The notes under the pieces: model-generated
Told to the model about the DNA's origin: nothing
Database searches by the model: none
Seen by the model: only the letters and a program-made list of their open reading frames with translations
Shown here: one piece after another, positions 1 to 7,579 of the stretch
Layout of the letters: each line of letters begins with the position of its first letter
Position numbering within the stretch: the stretch's first letter is position 1
Source of the DNA: Jannaschia seohaensis
Lineage (GTDB): Bacteria > Pseudomonadota > Alphaproteobacteria > Rhodobacterales > Rhodobacteraceae
Assembly: GCF_900116765.1 (NCBI RefSeq)
Contig: NZ_UETC01000001.1
Location: forward strand, 1-64,000
Length of the DNA: 64,000 nucleotides
Reading direction: 5' to 3'
Made by a program: the position numbers and the translations under genes

Positions 1-1
1 C

Positions 2-1867
2 ACCGACAGCGCCGCGCCCTACACCACCGACATCCTCAGCCTCGATGACGGCCAGGTCAGCCTGCAAAAGGCCGTCACCGTCACCGACGGAGGCGCCACC
101 TGGGAGGGCGACACCGCCGCCGCCGCCGCCAGCGTCGATCTCGGCGGCAACTTCATCGTCGGCGATGACGGGCCGCTGATTCAGGCGACGACTGACTTGG
201 TCTTCGCCAATTCCGACAAGAGCGGCACGGGTGTGTTCCAATACAATATCGGGGCCGACCAGTGGACGGCGCCCTATACCGCGATCCGATCGGACTTCCT
301 GAGCGTTGCGCTCTCGGGAACCGTCGGTGCGGCCGCCATCAGCGATGTCTCGGTTCAGTGGTCCAGCGAAGACGCCACCAGCGCGGAGTTCGATTTCTCG
401 TTCGACTATGTCTTCAACCCCACGACCGGCGACACGAACACGGCGACGGGAACGATCACCTTCGACAAGGCCGCGGGGACCTATACCGTCACGCTCAATG
501 ACACCCTCTCGGGGTATTCGATCGTGAATACCGCCGGCACGATCTCCAAGGACGAGTACAACCTCGAAGGATCGGCCGCGTCCCAGCCGGAGGTCATCGT
601 GTCCAAGCTCTCGGAGGATTTCTGGATCCAGTTCCGTGGCGATCAGGAAACGAACTCTGTCGACATTACCGCGGGCGGGGACGCCACCTGGACGGCGGGC
701 GAGCTCTTCAGTGCCTCGCAGACCTATGTCACAGCCAGCCAGACTCAGAACGGGGTGGCCGGGGACACGATCCAGAACGACGAGATTCTCGACCTGAACT
801 TCTACCTCGACAACCCGGCCCTTTCGCGCCCGGGCTACCCGTTCCCTCCGGACAATCCCATCGACGACCCGAAGGCGGAATTCGGACCTGATGGGCGGGC
901 CGACGGGATCTATGCCTATTTCGACGGTGTCGGTGACGAGGACTTCCTGTTCCTGCTCAAGCTGATCGATTCGGACGGCATCGTGATCAGCCGCGTTGTC
1001 GTGGTCGAGTCGACGGATATCGTGCGCAATACCAACCAGTTCGACGAGACCCTGTTGCCGACGAATCTCGGCCTGACAGGAATGCTCGACAACAACGATG
1101 GCGTGGTCGTGATAGAGAGCAACGACTACAATCTCGCGGGCGAAGACTATCAGATCTACGGCATGCAGATCCTGACCGCGGCAAACAGCTTCAGCGGGAC
1201 GGGAATCGATCTGAACCCGGTCACGGGGGAGGAGGCGGGCGCCTCGACGGGGAGCCAGGCCTTCCCGTCGAGCACGTCGCCCGACAACGACGTCGCCAAG
1301 ATCGTCGATATCGGCTTCGTCCTTCAGAACGATTTCCAGAACAATGCCGATCTCGCGCTGGCGGTCGCGTTGAACGATGCCGATCACGACGTCACCCCGA
1401 CGCAAACGCTGAACATCGATGTCGTCAGCAACGGCGTGCTGGAAGGAGGAGCCAACGCCGACAGCATCAACGGGACGGATGGAGACGACACCCTGATCGG
1501 GAACGGCGGGGCCGACATCCTGACCGGCGAGTTGGGAGGCGATGAGTTCGTCTTCAACGACCCCGGCGAAGGCCCGGACGTCCTCCCCGATTTCGACGGA
1601 ACCGAGGGCGACCAGCTGGTCCTTGCTCAGTCGGGCTTCTCGGCTTTGTCCGTAGGCACGCTCGCCGCCGACGCCTTTGTCAGCGGGGCGACCGTGGATG
1701 CAGACAGCGCGTCGGATGGCAACGACCACCTGCTCTACAACAGCTTGAGCGGGGACCTCTTCTACGACGCGGATGGATCGTCCGGAGGGGCCATTCTAAT
1801 CGCCTCGCTCACGGATGGGATAACGGCGGCCACCCTGACAGCCGACGACATCCTGGTCATTGCCTGA
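2..1867 (+). CDS. RTX/DUF5801-like secreted protein, C-terminal part (5' end outside window)
   Basis: The reading frame is open from base 2, so the gene starts left of the window; 621 residues are visible. The first ~65 residues look like the end of a DUF5801-type repeat (VTVTDGGATWEGD, then a short GDDGP turn). The middle is acidic and beta-rich. Near visible residues 480-515 are RTX-type Ca2+-binding nonapeptides (GTDGDDTLIGNGGADILTG), followed by the usual end of type I-secreted proteins (DFDGTEGDQLVLAQSGF). There is almost no Cys and much Asp/Gly, as expected for a protein exported unfolded by an ABC/MFP/TolC system and folded by calcium outside the cell. Adhesin, S-layer-like or enzyme function cannot be told from this part. 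RTX family confidence is high; specific role unknown. Confidence 0.85.
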   Translation, partial: TDSAAPYTTDILSLDDGQVSLQKAVTVTDGGATWEGDTAAAAASVDLGGNFIVGDDGPLIQATTDLVFANSDKSGTGVFQYNIGADQWTAPYTAIRSDFLSVALSGTVGAAAISDVSVQWSSEDATSAEFDFSFDYVFNPTTGDTNTATGTITFDKAAGTYTVTLNDTLSGYSIVNTAGTISKDEYNLEGSAASQPEVIVSKLSEDFWIQFRGDQETNSVDITAGGDATWTAGELFSASQTYVTASQTQNGVAGDTIQNDEILDLNFYLDNPALSRPGYPFPPDNPIDDPKAEFGPDGRADGIYAYFDGVGDEDFLFLLKLIDSDGIVISRVVVVESTDIVRNTNQFDETLLPTNLGLTGMLDNNDGVVVIESNDYNLAGEDYQIYGMQILTAANSFSGTGIDLNPVTGEEAGASTGSQAFPSSTSPDNDVAKIVDIGFVLQNDFQNNADLALAVALNDADHDVTPTQTLNIDVVSNGVLEGGANADSINGTDGDDTLIGNGGADILTGELGGDEFVFNDPGEGPDVLPDFDGTEGDQLVLAQSGFSALSVGTLAADAFVSGATVDADSASDGNDHLLYNSLSGDLFYDADGSSGGAILIASLTDGITAATLTADDILVIA

Positions 1868-1874
1868 CCCTAGT

Positions 1875-1897
1875 GGCGCGCCCCAGCGGGGCGCGCC
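1875..1897. terminator. GC-rich perfect hairpin after RTX gene
   Basis: A 10-bp perfect stem (GGCGCGCCCC / GGGGCGCGCC) with a 3-nt AGC loop begins 8 bases after the RTX stop codon. No T-run follows, so it is a terminator or mRNA 3'-end stabiliser rather than a textbook intrinsic terminator. The rest of 1898-2120 shows no gene I can support. Confidence 0.6.
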
Positions 1898-2120
1898 CAA
1901 CCCCTTCGAGTGGTTCAAGACGGGCCCCGAGATCATTCGGGAGGTGGGTGAGGCTCACTGTCCGGCTTCCGCTCTGGCGCCGGCTTGTCGCGGGTCTGCT
2001 GCGCGCGCGGCGATGAGGTCCGCCATGAGCCTATGGCGCAGGCAGATCACCGGCGCGCGACCACAGGCCATGGTATCGCATCAAGGTGATAGACAATCTC
2101 CCAGAGGCTGGCTAAGCGCG

Positions 2121-2158
2121 TTGACGCGATGCCCATAATTGGGATATTTTCCAAATAT
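2121..2158 (+). promoter_or_regulatory. Promoter with overlapping inverted repeat before XRE-cupin gene
   Basis: TTGACG (2121-2126) and TATTTT (2145-2150), 18 bp apart, look like -35 and -10 boxes. An inverted repeat ATATTT-TCC-AAATAT (2144-2158) covers the -10 and reaches the ATG at 2157. Transcription would start almost at the ATG, suggesting a leaderless mRNA, and the repeat is placed to act as an autoregulatory operator. Inference from sequence only. Confidence 0.45.
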
Positions 2159-2717
2159 GGAACAACCATCATCAACCGCGAACGCATCCCTTGCCGAACA
2201 CATGCGCACGCTACGCGAAGCGCGCGGCCTCACCCTGGCCGCCGTTGCGGAGCGCAGCGGCATAAGCAGAGCCACGCTGTCCCGCATCGAAAACGGGGAC
2301 ACGAGCCCGACCGCAGAGACGCTTGGGCGCCTTGCGGCCGTCTACGCCTTGCCGATCTCGCGACTGCTCGCCCCGCTGGAGCAGGATTACCAGCCTGTCG
2401 TGAAACGGGATCAGCAGCTTGTGTGGCGGGATGAAGAGCACTCCTTCACCCGACGAAGCGTATCGCCATCGAACGGACAGCTCTCGCTGGAACTGATCGA
2501 ATGCGAATTGGGTCAGAAGCAGACCATCCGATATGCGGCCCCAGCCGTGCCGGGCCAGGAACATCACCTCTACCTGCTGTCAGGTCGGCTTGAGGTGACG
2601 GTCGAGCGGCACTCCCATTCCCTCATGCCGGGCGATTGCCTGAGATACGTCCTTTTCGGGGAGACGGTGTTCAGGACTGCCGAGCACAGCTGCAAATACG
2701 TGATCGCGCTGCGATGA
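2157..2717 (+). CDS. XRE family regulator with C-terminal cupin domain
   Basis: 186 aa when started at ATG 2157; an in-frame TTG at 2139 would add six residues but would sit in the -10 region. Residues ~8-66 form an XRE helix-turn-helix (LREARGLTLAAVAERSGIS, then RATLSRIENGDTSP). Residues ~115-186 form a small beta-barrel cupin (PGQEHHLYLLSGRLEVTVE, then LMPGDCLRY) that probably binds a small ligand. HTH-cupin proteins of this layout usually control an adjacent metabolic or transport gene. The stop overlaps the start of the GNAT gene (ATGA), so the two are translationally coupled, and the downstream DMT transporter probably belongs to the same transcript. Ligand unknown. Confidence 0.85.
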   Translation: MEQPSSTANASLAEHMRTLREARGLTLAAVAERSGISRATLSRIENGDTSPTAETLGRLAAVYALPISRLLAPLEQDYQPVVKRDQQLVWRDEEHSFTRRSVSPSNGQLSLELIECELGQKQTIRYAAPAVPGQEHHLYLLSGRLEVTVERHSHSLMPGDCLRYVLFGETVFRTAEHSCKYVIALR

Positions 2718-3247
2718 ACACGGCGGCACTCGAAATCATCCGGATAGACCAAGACACGCTCGCGCGTCATCTGGACGATCTGTGTCGCGTCTCCATCGAC
2801 ACGGTCGCGGAGGGTGCCGCGATCGGCTTCATCGCGCCGCTGGACCCCGCGGAAGCCGAGCGTTTCTGGTCTAGAGACGTCAAGGCGGCGATTGGAAGCG
2901 GGGCGCGGCTCCTTTTCGGTGCGCTCATGGACGGCAAGATCGTCGGAACAGTGCAACTAGTGGTCGGCATGCCGCCGAACCAGTCTCATCGGGCCGAGAT
3001 CTCCAAGATGATAGTGCATCCCGACTACCGTCAGCGCGGGATCGGAAAGCGACTGCTGCTGCGTGCGTTCGACGCCGCGCGACGCGCGGGCAAGACCCTC
3101 GTCACGCTTGATACGCGGACCGGGGATGTTTCCGAATGGCTGTATCAGGCGGTCGGGTTCGAGCGGGCCGGCATCATCCCCGACTTCGCCCTCGATCCGG
3201 ACGGTCGGGCCTTGCACGCAACGACCTACATGTACAGGCGGTTGTAG
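2714..3247 (+). CDS. GNAT family N-acetyltransferase
   Basis: 177 aa from the ATG that overlaps the regulator's stop codon. The GNAT acetyl-CoA fold is visible in the second half: the beta4 strand and pyrophosphate-binding loop ISKMIVHPDYRQRGIGKRLL (residues ~98-117) give the R/Q-x-x-G-x-G/A signature, followed by VTLDTRTGDVSEWLYQAVGF typical of small-molecule acetylases. The protein is cytosolic with no signal peptide. Substrate cannot be read; this subgroup often acetylates amino acids or toxic amines. Coupling to an HTH-cupin regulator and a DMT exporter suggests a detoxify-and-export or amino-compound homeostasis unit (inference). Confidence 0.88.
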   Translation: MNTAALEIIRIDQDTLARHLDDLCRVSIDTVAEGAAIGFIAPLDPAEAERFWSRDVKAAIGSGARLLFGALMDGKIVGTVQLVVGMPPNQSHRAEISKMIVHPDYRQRGIGKRLLLRAFDAARRAGKTLVTLDTRTGDVSEWLYQAVGFERAGIIPDFALDPDGRALHATTYMYRRL

Positions 3248-3250
3248 GTC

Positions 3251-3709
3251 ATGCAGGCAACGCTCTTCGTTTCGGCGGCACTGGCCGTTCTGGGCGGCAT
3301 GCTCGTCGCGGCACAAGGTCCTATTTACGCCCGGTTTTCTCTCGGCCTCGGGCGGGATCATCTGCTTGCGGTCTTTCTGGCCTTCGCAACCGCGACCTTG
3401 GTAACCGGGCTGTTCGCGTTCGTTTCGGGCAGCCTTCGCGCGCTGACCGTGGTGACAGTCCTTTCGCTTCCTTGGTGGGTCTGGCTTGGAGGCCTTTTGG
3501 GGGTCGTTCACGTCGTGATCTCCATGCAGACGATCCCGATGCTCGGCGCCACACTGTTCCTCGTCCTCGTAATTACCGGCAGCCTCCTGGGCGGAGCGCT
3601 CTACGACCATTTCGGAGCAATAGGGCTGGCAGAAAGACCGTTCTCAACCACAAAGGCCTTTGGGCTCGCGATGGTCATCGTCGGTGTGAGCATCGTTGCC
3701 AGCGCATGA
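3251..3709 (+). CDS. YdcZ-type DMT superfamily membrane protein (DUF606)
   Basis: 152 aa, almost wholly hydrophobic, with about five membrane segments. The order matches the YdcZ/DUF606 half-size DMT family: N-terminal GGMLVAAQGPIYARF helix, central PWWVWLGGLLGVVHVV, then GSLLGGALYDHFGAIGL and a final ~20-residue helix. Half-size DMT proteins usually act as homo- or heterodimers in the inner membrane and export or import small metabolites. It begins 3 bases after the GNAT stop and is probably co-transcribed with the regulator and acetyltransferase. Substrate unknown. Confidence 0.85.
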   Translation: MQATLFVSAALAVLGGMLVAAQGPIYARFSLGLGRDHLLAVFLAFATATLVTGLFAFVSGSLRALTVVTVLSLPWWVWLGGLLGVVHVVISMQTIPMLGATLFLVLVITGSLLGGALYDHFGAIGLAERPFSTTKAFGLAMVIVGVSIVASA

Positions 3710-3801
3710 CGCCGCATCGCGGCGTTGGACGTCGGCTTCTACATCCGGACTGCGCAACAGGCATACCAAGCCCACCCGCAAGCACCGAAAGGTAGGTTTT
3801 C

Positions 3802-4185
3802 GTGCAACCAACCGTTTCGCGCCCCATGCTGCTCTCGCTTCTTTGGGTGTTCGTCTCCCTCAACATCGTCTTCGCGGACGTGCTGTCGATCTATACGCCG
3901 GGGGTCTTGCCGCAGGTCATGGAAGGCGTCGTAGAGGGCGTTGCCCTGTCGGAGACGCTGATGCTCATCGCGGCCGTATTCATCCAGATCCCCTTGGCCA
4001 TGATCGTGCTCACGCATCTCCTTCCGCCGCGTGGCCTGAAGCTCGTGACCACGGTCGCCGCACTTGTCACGGCGGCATTCGTGATTGGCGGCGGCTCCTT
4101 GAAACCCCATTATATTTTCTTCGCCTCCTGCGAGGTTCTGGCCCTGCTGACCATCCTACGGCAGACTTGGCGGCGCGATGCGTGA
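3802..4185 (+). CDS. Small four-helix membrane protein (DUF6326-like)
   Basis: 127 aa from GTG 3802, with ATG 3826 as an alternative (119 aa). Four hydrophobic stretches are visible (LLSLLWVFVSLNIVFADVL; TLMLIAAVFIQIPLAMIVL; LVTTVAALVTAAFVIGG; YIFFASCEVLALLTIL). The pattern resembles the DUF6326 family of uncharacterised inner-membrane proteins; I recognise the layout, not a function. It lies 92 bp after the DMT gene and may be the last gene of that group or independent. Downstream DNA is decayed. Confidence 0.6.
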   Translation: MQPTVSRPMLLSLLWVFVSLNIVFADVLSIYTPGVLPQVMEGVVEGVALSETLMLIAAVFIQIPLAMIVLTHLLPPRGLKLVTTVAALVTAAFVIGGGSLKPHYIFFASCEVLALLTILRQTWRRDA

Positions 4186-4403
4186 CCCGTGCCAAGCCAG
4201 GGGGCGGCGTGGTCAGGACCTCGCGTCGAAAACCCTCCGACGCGATCCGCCAGCCCCGTGCCAACATCAGAACCGGAAACGCGAGGATCGGCCAAGGATA
4301 CCGCCAAGGAACCGAAACTCCGGCGCAGGACCACGATGACGTGAAACGTGAAAGCCGCCATTAGGCCATCCTGGAGCAGGATCAGAATGCCAAGGTCGCT
4401 CAT
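4110..4403 (-). CDS. Short hydrophobic ORF, doubtful
   Basis: 97 aa. It starts at an ATG whose ATGA overlaps the stop of the alpha-glucosidase remnant on the same strand, the spacing of coupled genes, and its N-terminus has a ~22-residue hydrophobic stretch (GLMAAFTFHVIVVL). Against it: it overlaps the 3' end of the opposite membrane-protein gene by 76 bp, its C-terminal half looks random, and no family is recognised. It may be the decayed start of a gene that once followed the glucosidase. Confidence 0.2.
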   Translation of the reverse strand: MSDLGILILLQDGLMAAFTFHVIVVLRRSFGSLAVSLADPRVSGSDVGTGLADRVGGFSTRGPDHAAPWLGTGHASRRQVCRRMVSRARTSQEAKKI

Positions 4404-4690
4404 CTGGCGAGCTCCGCTTCCGGGGGTTGGCCCGCCAGTGTCGTGTCTTCGATCCAAACACCCGCGAAGAACGGTGGCAGGGCAACCGGATCCGTCGGCC
4501 TGACGGGGTGCGCGACATTGCAGAGCTGGCCCTGCCCGGCCCCGTCCGGGACCGCTTCCGGTGGAAGGGCGACCGGCTCAGGGCTGTAGGACACGATCAC
4601 CAGCAGCCGGGTCTTTTCGTGCCGCCGCAGGTAGGCAAAGAGATGCGGATGCTCGGGCAAGAGCAGCTCTAAGCTTCCCTCCGTGATGAA
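4400..4690 (-). pseudogene. GH13 alpha-glucosidase C-terminal fragment
   Basis: About 95 codons on the minus strand read like the C-terminal beta-sandwich of oligo-1,6/alpha-glucosidases: GSLELLLPEHPHLFAYLRRH, then RLLVIVSYSPEPVALP, then PPFFAGVWIEDT at the end. The catalytic (beta/alpha)8 barrel that should precede it (roughly 400 residues) is absent; the frame continues upstream (towards 5100) as sequence unlike GH13, because it is antisense to another pseudogene. So this is a truncated remnant left by a deletion, probably of an old alpha-glucoside operon. Assignment rests on these conserved strands. Confidence 0.55.
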
Positions 4691-4837
4691 CGGCGTATTC
4701 TCTGCGCTCACGGCTGTTCCCCTTGTCCTGAGGGCGAGCGGGGTGGCGGTCGTTGCGGCGGTGGCCGCCCTCTTCGCAGTCTCCCAGTTCGTATCAGCAG
4801 CGAGGATTGCGACGCCCGTGCCGGTTGCAGACTCTGC

Positions 4838-5320
4838 CATGCGGGACGGAAGCCCCCATGCGTCCGCTCGGCGGATGATGCCGGCGCCGCTGTCGACCGC
4901 CTTGCCGTCCTTGCCGATATGGTCGGGGTCAAGCGCCCGATGGTGCTTGCCGGCCATTCCAATGGCGGGCTCGTCGCGCGCGTGTTCGCGCATCGATAGC
5001 CTGACCGGATCGCCGGTCTCGTGCTGGTGGATTCCGCGCGTGAGGAGATGGGGCAGCGTCTGCCGCCGCTTGGCGGGACAGCATATCGACCGGATTGGCA
5101 CAGGCGATCGACAGTCTGGGAAACCTTCCCGTCACAAGGCTTGTAGCCGAGGATTATCCGGGAGACCTGGCGGAGCATTGGATCGCACTCCAACACGACC
5201 TCGCAGGGCTCTCGGGCGCGGGCCGTCGTAACCGGGGCGGATCATTTCGGGCTGGTCCCGCGGCCCGAATAGGCCGCCCGCGTGGCCCGCGAAATCCGTG
5301 ACCTCTCACGCGCCACAGCG
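4838..5320 (+). pseudogene. Alpha/beta-hydrolase pseudogene (stops and frameshifts)
   Basis: Pieces of one alpha/beta-hydrolase lie in order in two frames. 4874-5090 encodes DDAGAAVDRLAVLADM, the nucleophile elbow MVLAGHSNGGLVARVFAHR, an in-frame TAG where Tyr is expected, then PDRIAGLVLVDSAREEMG. The frame shifts near 5090, and 5098-5214 encodes SLGNLPVTRLVAEDYPGDLA and WIALQHDLAGLS. It shifts back near 5215 to give the catalytic-His segment AVVTGADHFGLVPRPE, a TAG, then AARVAREIRDLS. At least two stops and two frameshifts mean no functional protein. The N-terminal ~80 residues are missing or unrecognisable. Confidence 0.75.
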
Positions 5321-5406
5321 ACGTGACCGCATGGGAGCATGCCGTAAGCTCCGACAGTAAACGCCAAATGGCGGGATAGCGCGCCGCCTTCATCTCGATC
5401 AGTGCA

Positions 5407-5443
5407 GCCGCGAGGGGCGCAGACCGCCTGCGCCCCTCGCGGC
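5407..5443. terminator. Perfect 16-bp stem-loop terminator
   Basis: GCCGCGAGGGGCGCAG (5407-5422) pairs perfectly with CTGCGCCCCTCGCGGC (5428-5443) around a 5-nt loop. It lies ~145 bp beyond the end of the minus-strand tct/CoA-transferase operon and is the likely end of that transcript; it also shields the operon from the decayed region. No T-tract on either side. The flanks (5321-5406 and 5444-5588) hold no gene I can support. Confidence 0.65.
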
Positions 5444-5588
5444 ACCGCTCAGCATCCCCCTTGCGGCGGGAGGATAGTGCATCGCTCGGCCATGTCGTGG
5501 AGACATGTTCCTCTATGTCCCAGCGCCCGGGCCGCGACAGGGCCGGCGGCGACGGCCGGGACAACGAGGCACGGTGTCCTCACCCCGC

Positions 5589-6368
5589 TCAGGGACCGTC
5601 ATAGGTCCAGCGATAGGCGGGCGGCGTCGGCCCCTTGTTGCGCCCGCCCTGCTCGGTCTGCTCCCAGGCATGCGCGAGAATCCCGACCGAGCGGGAGAGG
5701 CCGAAGAAGCCGCGGGCAAGTGGCGGCGGGCAACCGAGCTCGGCGTAGATGACCGCCGTGGCCCCATCGATATTCATCGGAACGGGCTTGCCGCGCTCCG
5801 CCGCGAGGCGCGCCTCGATGGCCCGGCCGATATCGGCATATCCCCCGGGGACCTCGCCCGCCGCGGCAGCCTCGTCCACGAGCGCCAGGAGACGCGGGGC
5901 GCGCGGATCGACGGGCTTGTGGAAGCGGTGGCCGAAGCCTGGCAGAAACCGCCCATGCTCCGCGCGCCAGAGGTCGAGGGTGTCCACCAGAGCCTGCGGC
6001 CCCGCAGCCTCGGCCCGGCGGTAGAGTTCCACCGCCTGCTCGCCCGCGCCGCCATGCACGTCACCCAACATGTTGAGACCCGTCGCCATGGCCGATTGCA
6101 GGCCGATGCCGCAGGTCGCGGCCATCCGCGCCGCCGCGATCGAGGGCGCCTGCGGCCCGTGATCGACGGCCGCCACGAGCGCGGCCTCGAAGATCCGGGC
6201 TCGATGCCCGGCGATCTCCTCGCCGGTCACCATCAGCCAGATCATCTCCGCGAAGCCCCGATTTCCGATCAGCTCTTGGACCGGGTGGCCCCGCAGCGCG
6301 ATCCGGCCCGGCTCCATGTCGATGATCTTCGTGCGCCACCAGTCGGCGACATCGGTCCGCTCGCTCAT
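5589..6368 (-). CDS. Citrate synthase-like citryl-CoA lyase
   Basis: 259 aa, about 60% of citrate synthase length: it keeps the catalytic domain and lacks much of the N-terminal part, as in short proteins annotated citryl-CoA lyase. Visible active-site elements are GDVHGGAGEQ (first His), GFGHRFHKPVDPRAPRL (second His with CoA-site residues), and PMNIDGATAVIYAELG (Asp matching the NVD of citrate synthase). It would cleave citryl-CoA or a homologue to acetyl-CoA and a 2-oxoacid. It overlaps the upstream class III CoA-transferase gene by 4 bp, and both sit behind a TctABC importer, so the group reads as import, CoA activation and cleavage. True substrate not readable. Confidence 0.8.
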   Translation of the reverse strand: MSERTDVADWWRTKIIDMEPGRIALRGHPVQELIGNRGFAEMIWLMVTGEEIAGHRARIFEAALVAAVDHGPQAPSIAAARMAATCGIGLQSAMATGLNMLGDVHGGAGEQAVELYRRAEAAGPQALVDTLDLWRAEHGRFLPGFGHRFHKPVDPRAPRLLALVDEAAAAGEVPGGYADIGRAIEARLAAERGKPVPMNIDGATAVIYAELGCPPPLARGFFGLSRSVGILAHAWEQTEQGGRNKGPTPPAYRWTYDGP

Positions 6369-7579
6369 ACGACGTTCTCCCCACGCATCGCCTCGATCTC
6401 CGCCGCGCCGAAGCCGAGTTCGTCCAGGATCTCCCGGGTGTCGGCGCCCAGGGCCGGCGGCGGTGTGGACACCGCGGGGCGCGCACCGTCGAACATCGCG
6501 CCGATGCGGACCAGGTCGATGGGGCGCTCCAAGCCCGGCACGTCCTCGAACCGCGCGAAGAAATCGCGGCCCGTCACCTGCGGATGCACCAGCACCTCGG
6601 GCACGCTCAGCACCGCCCCCGCCGGGACGCCGCGCGCGTTAAGCTCTCGGGCCCAGTCCCGCGCCGGGCGCGTGGTGAGCACCGTCTCCAGCTCCGCCTT
6701 CAGCCGGAGGCGATTGCGTTTGCGGTCCTCGCGGGTGGCGTAATCCGGCCGCGTCAACAAGTCCGCACGGCCGAGATGGCGCGCCAGGATCTCCCACTGG
6801 TCGTCCTTGTTCGCCGCGATGTTCACCAGCCCGTCGGCGCATTGGAACGCGCCCGAGGGCGCCGAGGTCGGGTTCTCGTTGCCATTCGGCTGAGGCGCAA
6901 CGCCGCCGATCAGGTAGTTGGACAGAACCCAGCCCATCGTCGCGAGCACCGAGTCGAGCATCGAGACATCGATGAACGCGCCGCGCTCCGGGGCATTGAG
7001 CGCGGCGCAGATGGCCATCGCCGCCGTCAGCCCGCCCACCGTATCCGCCAGCGGGTAGCCCACGCGAAGCGGCGCGCTCTCCGCGTCGCCGGTGATCGAC
7101 ATGACGCCGGAGGCCCCCTGCACGATCTGGTCATAGGCCGGGCGTCCAGCCCAGGGCCCGTCCTGGCCGAAGCCCGAGATCGCGCAATAGATGAGCTTCG
7201 GGTTCGCCTCCGAGAGCGCCGCATAGTCGAGACCGAGGCGCGCCATGACGCCGGGGCGGAAATTCTCCACCAGCACGTCGGCGCGCGCGGCAAGGCGCTT
7301 GAGCACCTCCTTGCCGCGGGCGTCCTTCAGGTTCAGCGTCAGCGACTTCTTCCCGGCGTTCTGCGCGAGAAAGCTGATGCCCATCCCCTTCGCCGACAGC
7401 TCCGGGTCGGCGCCGAGGTTCCGGGCGAGGTCGCCGCGGCCAACCGCCTCGACCTTGATCACCTCGGCGCCCAGATGCGCGAGCTGGTGGCAGGCGAACG
7501 GCCCCGCCAGCACGTTCGTCAGGTCCAGCACCCGGACGCCCTTGAGGGGCGCCCGGGCGTCGCGCTCCTCAGTCGCCAT
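6365..7579 (-). CDS. CaiB/BaiF class III CoA-transferase
   Basis: 404 aa from ATG 7579, which overlaps the tctA stop by 11 bp (GTG 7588 is an alternative). Family III signatures: LKGVRVLDLTNVLAGPFAC at the N-terminus, LGAEVIKVE, LTLNLKDARGKEVLKRL, ENFRPGVMARLGL, and the catalytic Asp at ~179 in RVGYPLADTVGGL, matching Asp169 of formyl-CoA transferase. It moves CoA between an acyl-CoA donor and a carboxylic acid. Being between a tricarboxylate-type transporter and a citryl-CoA-lyase-like enzyme, it probably activates the imported acid. Enzymes of this family also act on succinate, itaconate, mesaconate and carnitine, so the acceptor is uncertain. Confidence 0.85.
   Translation of the reverse strand: MATEERDARAPLKGVRVLDLTNVLAGPFACHQLAHLGAEVIKVEAVGRGDLARNLGADPELSAKGMGISFLAQNAGKKSLTLNLKDARGKEVLKRLAARADVLVENFRPGVMARLGLDYAALSEANPKLIYCAISGFGQDGPWAGRPAYDQIVQGASGVMSITGDAESAPLRVGYPLADTVGGLTAAMAICAALNAPERGAFIDVSMLDSVLATMGWVLSNYLIGGVAPQPNGNENPTSAPSGAFQCADGLVNIAANKDDQWEILARHLGRADLLTRPDYATREDRKRNRLRLKAELETVLTTRPARDWARELNARGVPAGAVLSVPEVLVHPQVTGRDFFARFEDVPGLERPIDLVRIGAMFDGARPAVSTPPPALGADTREILDELGFGAAEIEAMRGENVV

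Noticed and set aside
1860-2138. 92-codon frame after the RTX gene
   Set aside because: Overlaps the RTX stop and the hairpin, has no RBS and no recognisable sequence.
4100-5590. Insertion sequence in the decayed region
   Set aside because: No transposase motif, terminal inverted repeat pair or target duplication is visible; only gene remnants and one hairpin.
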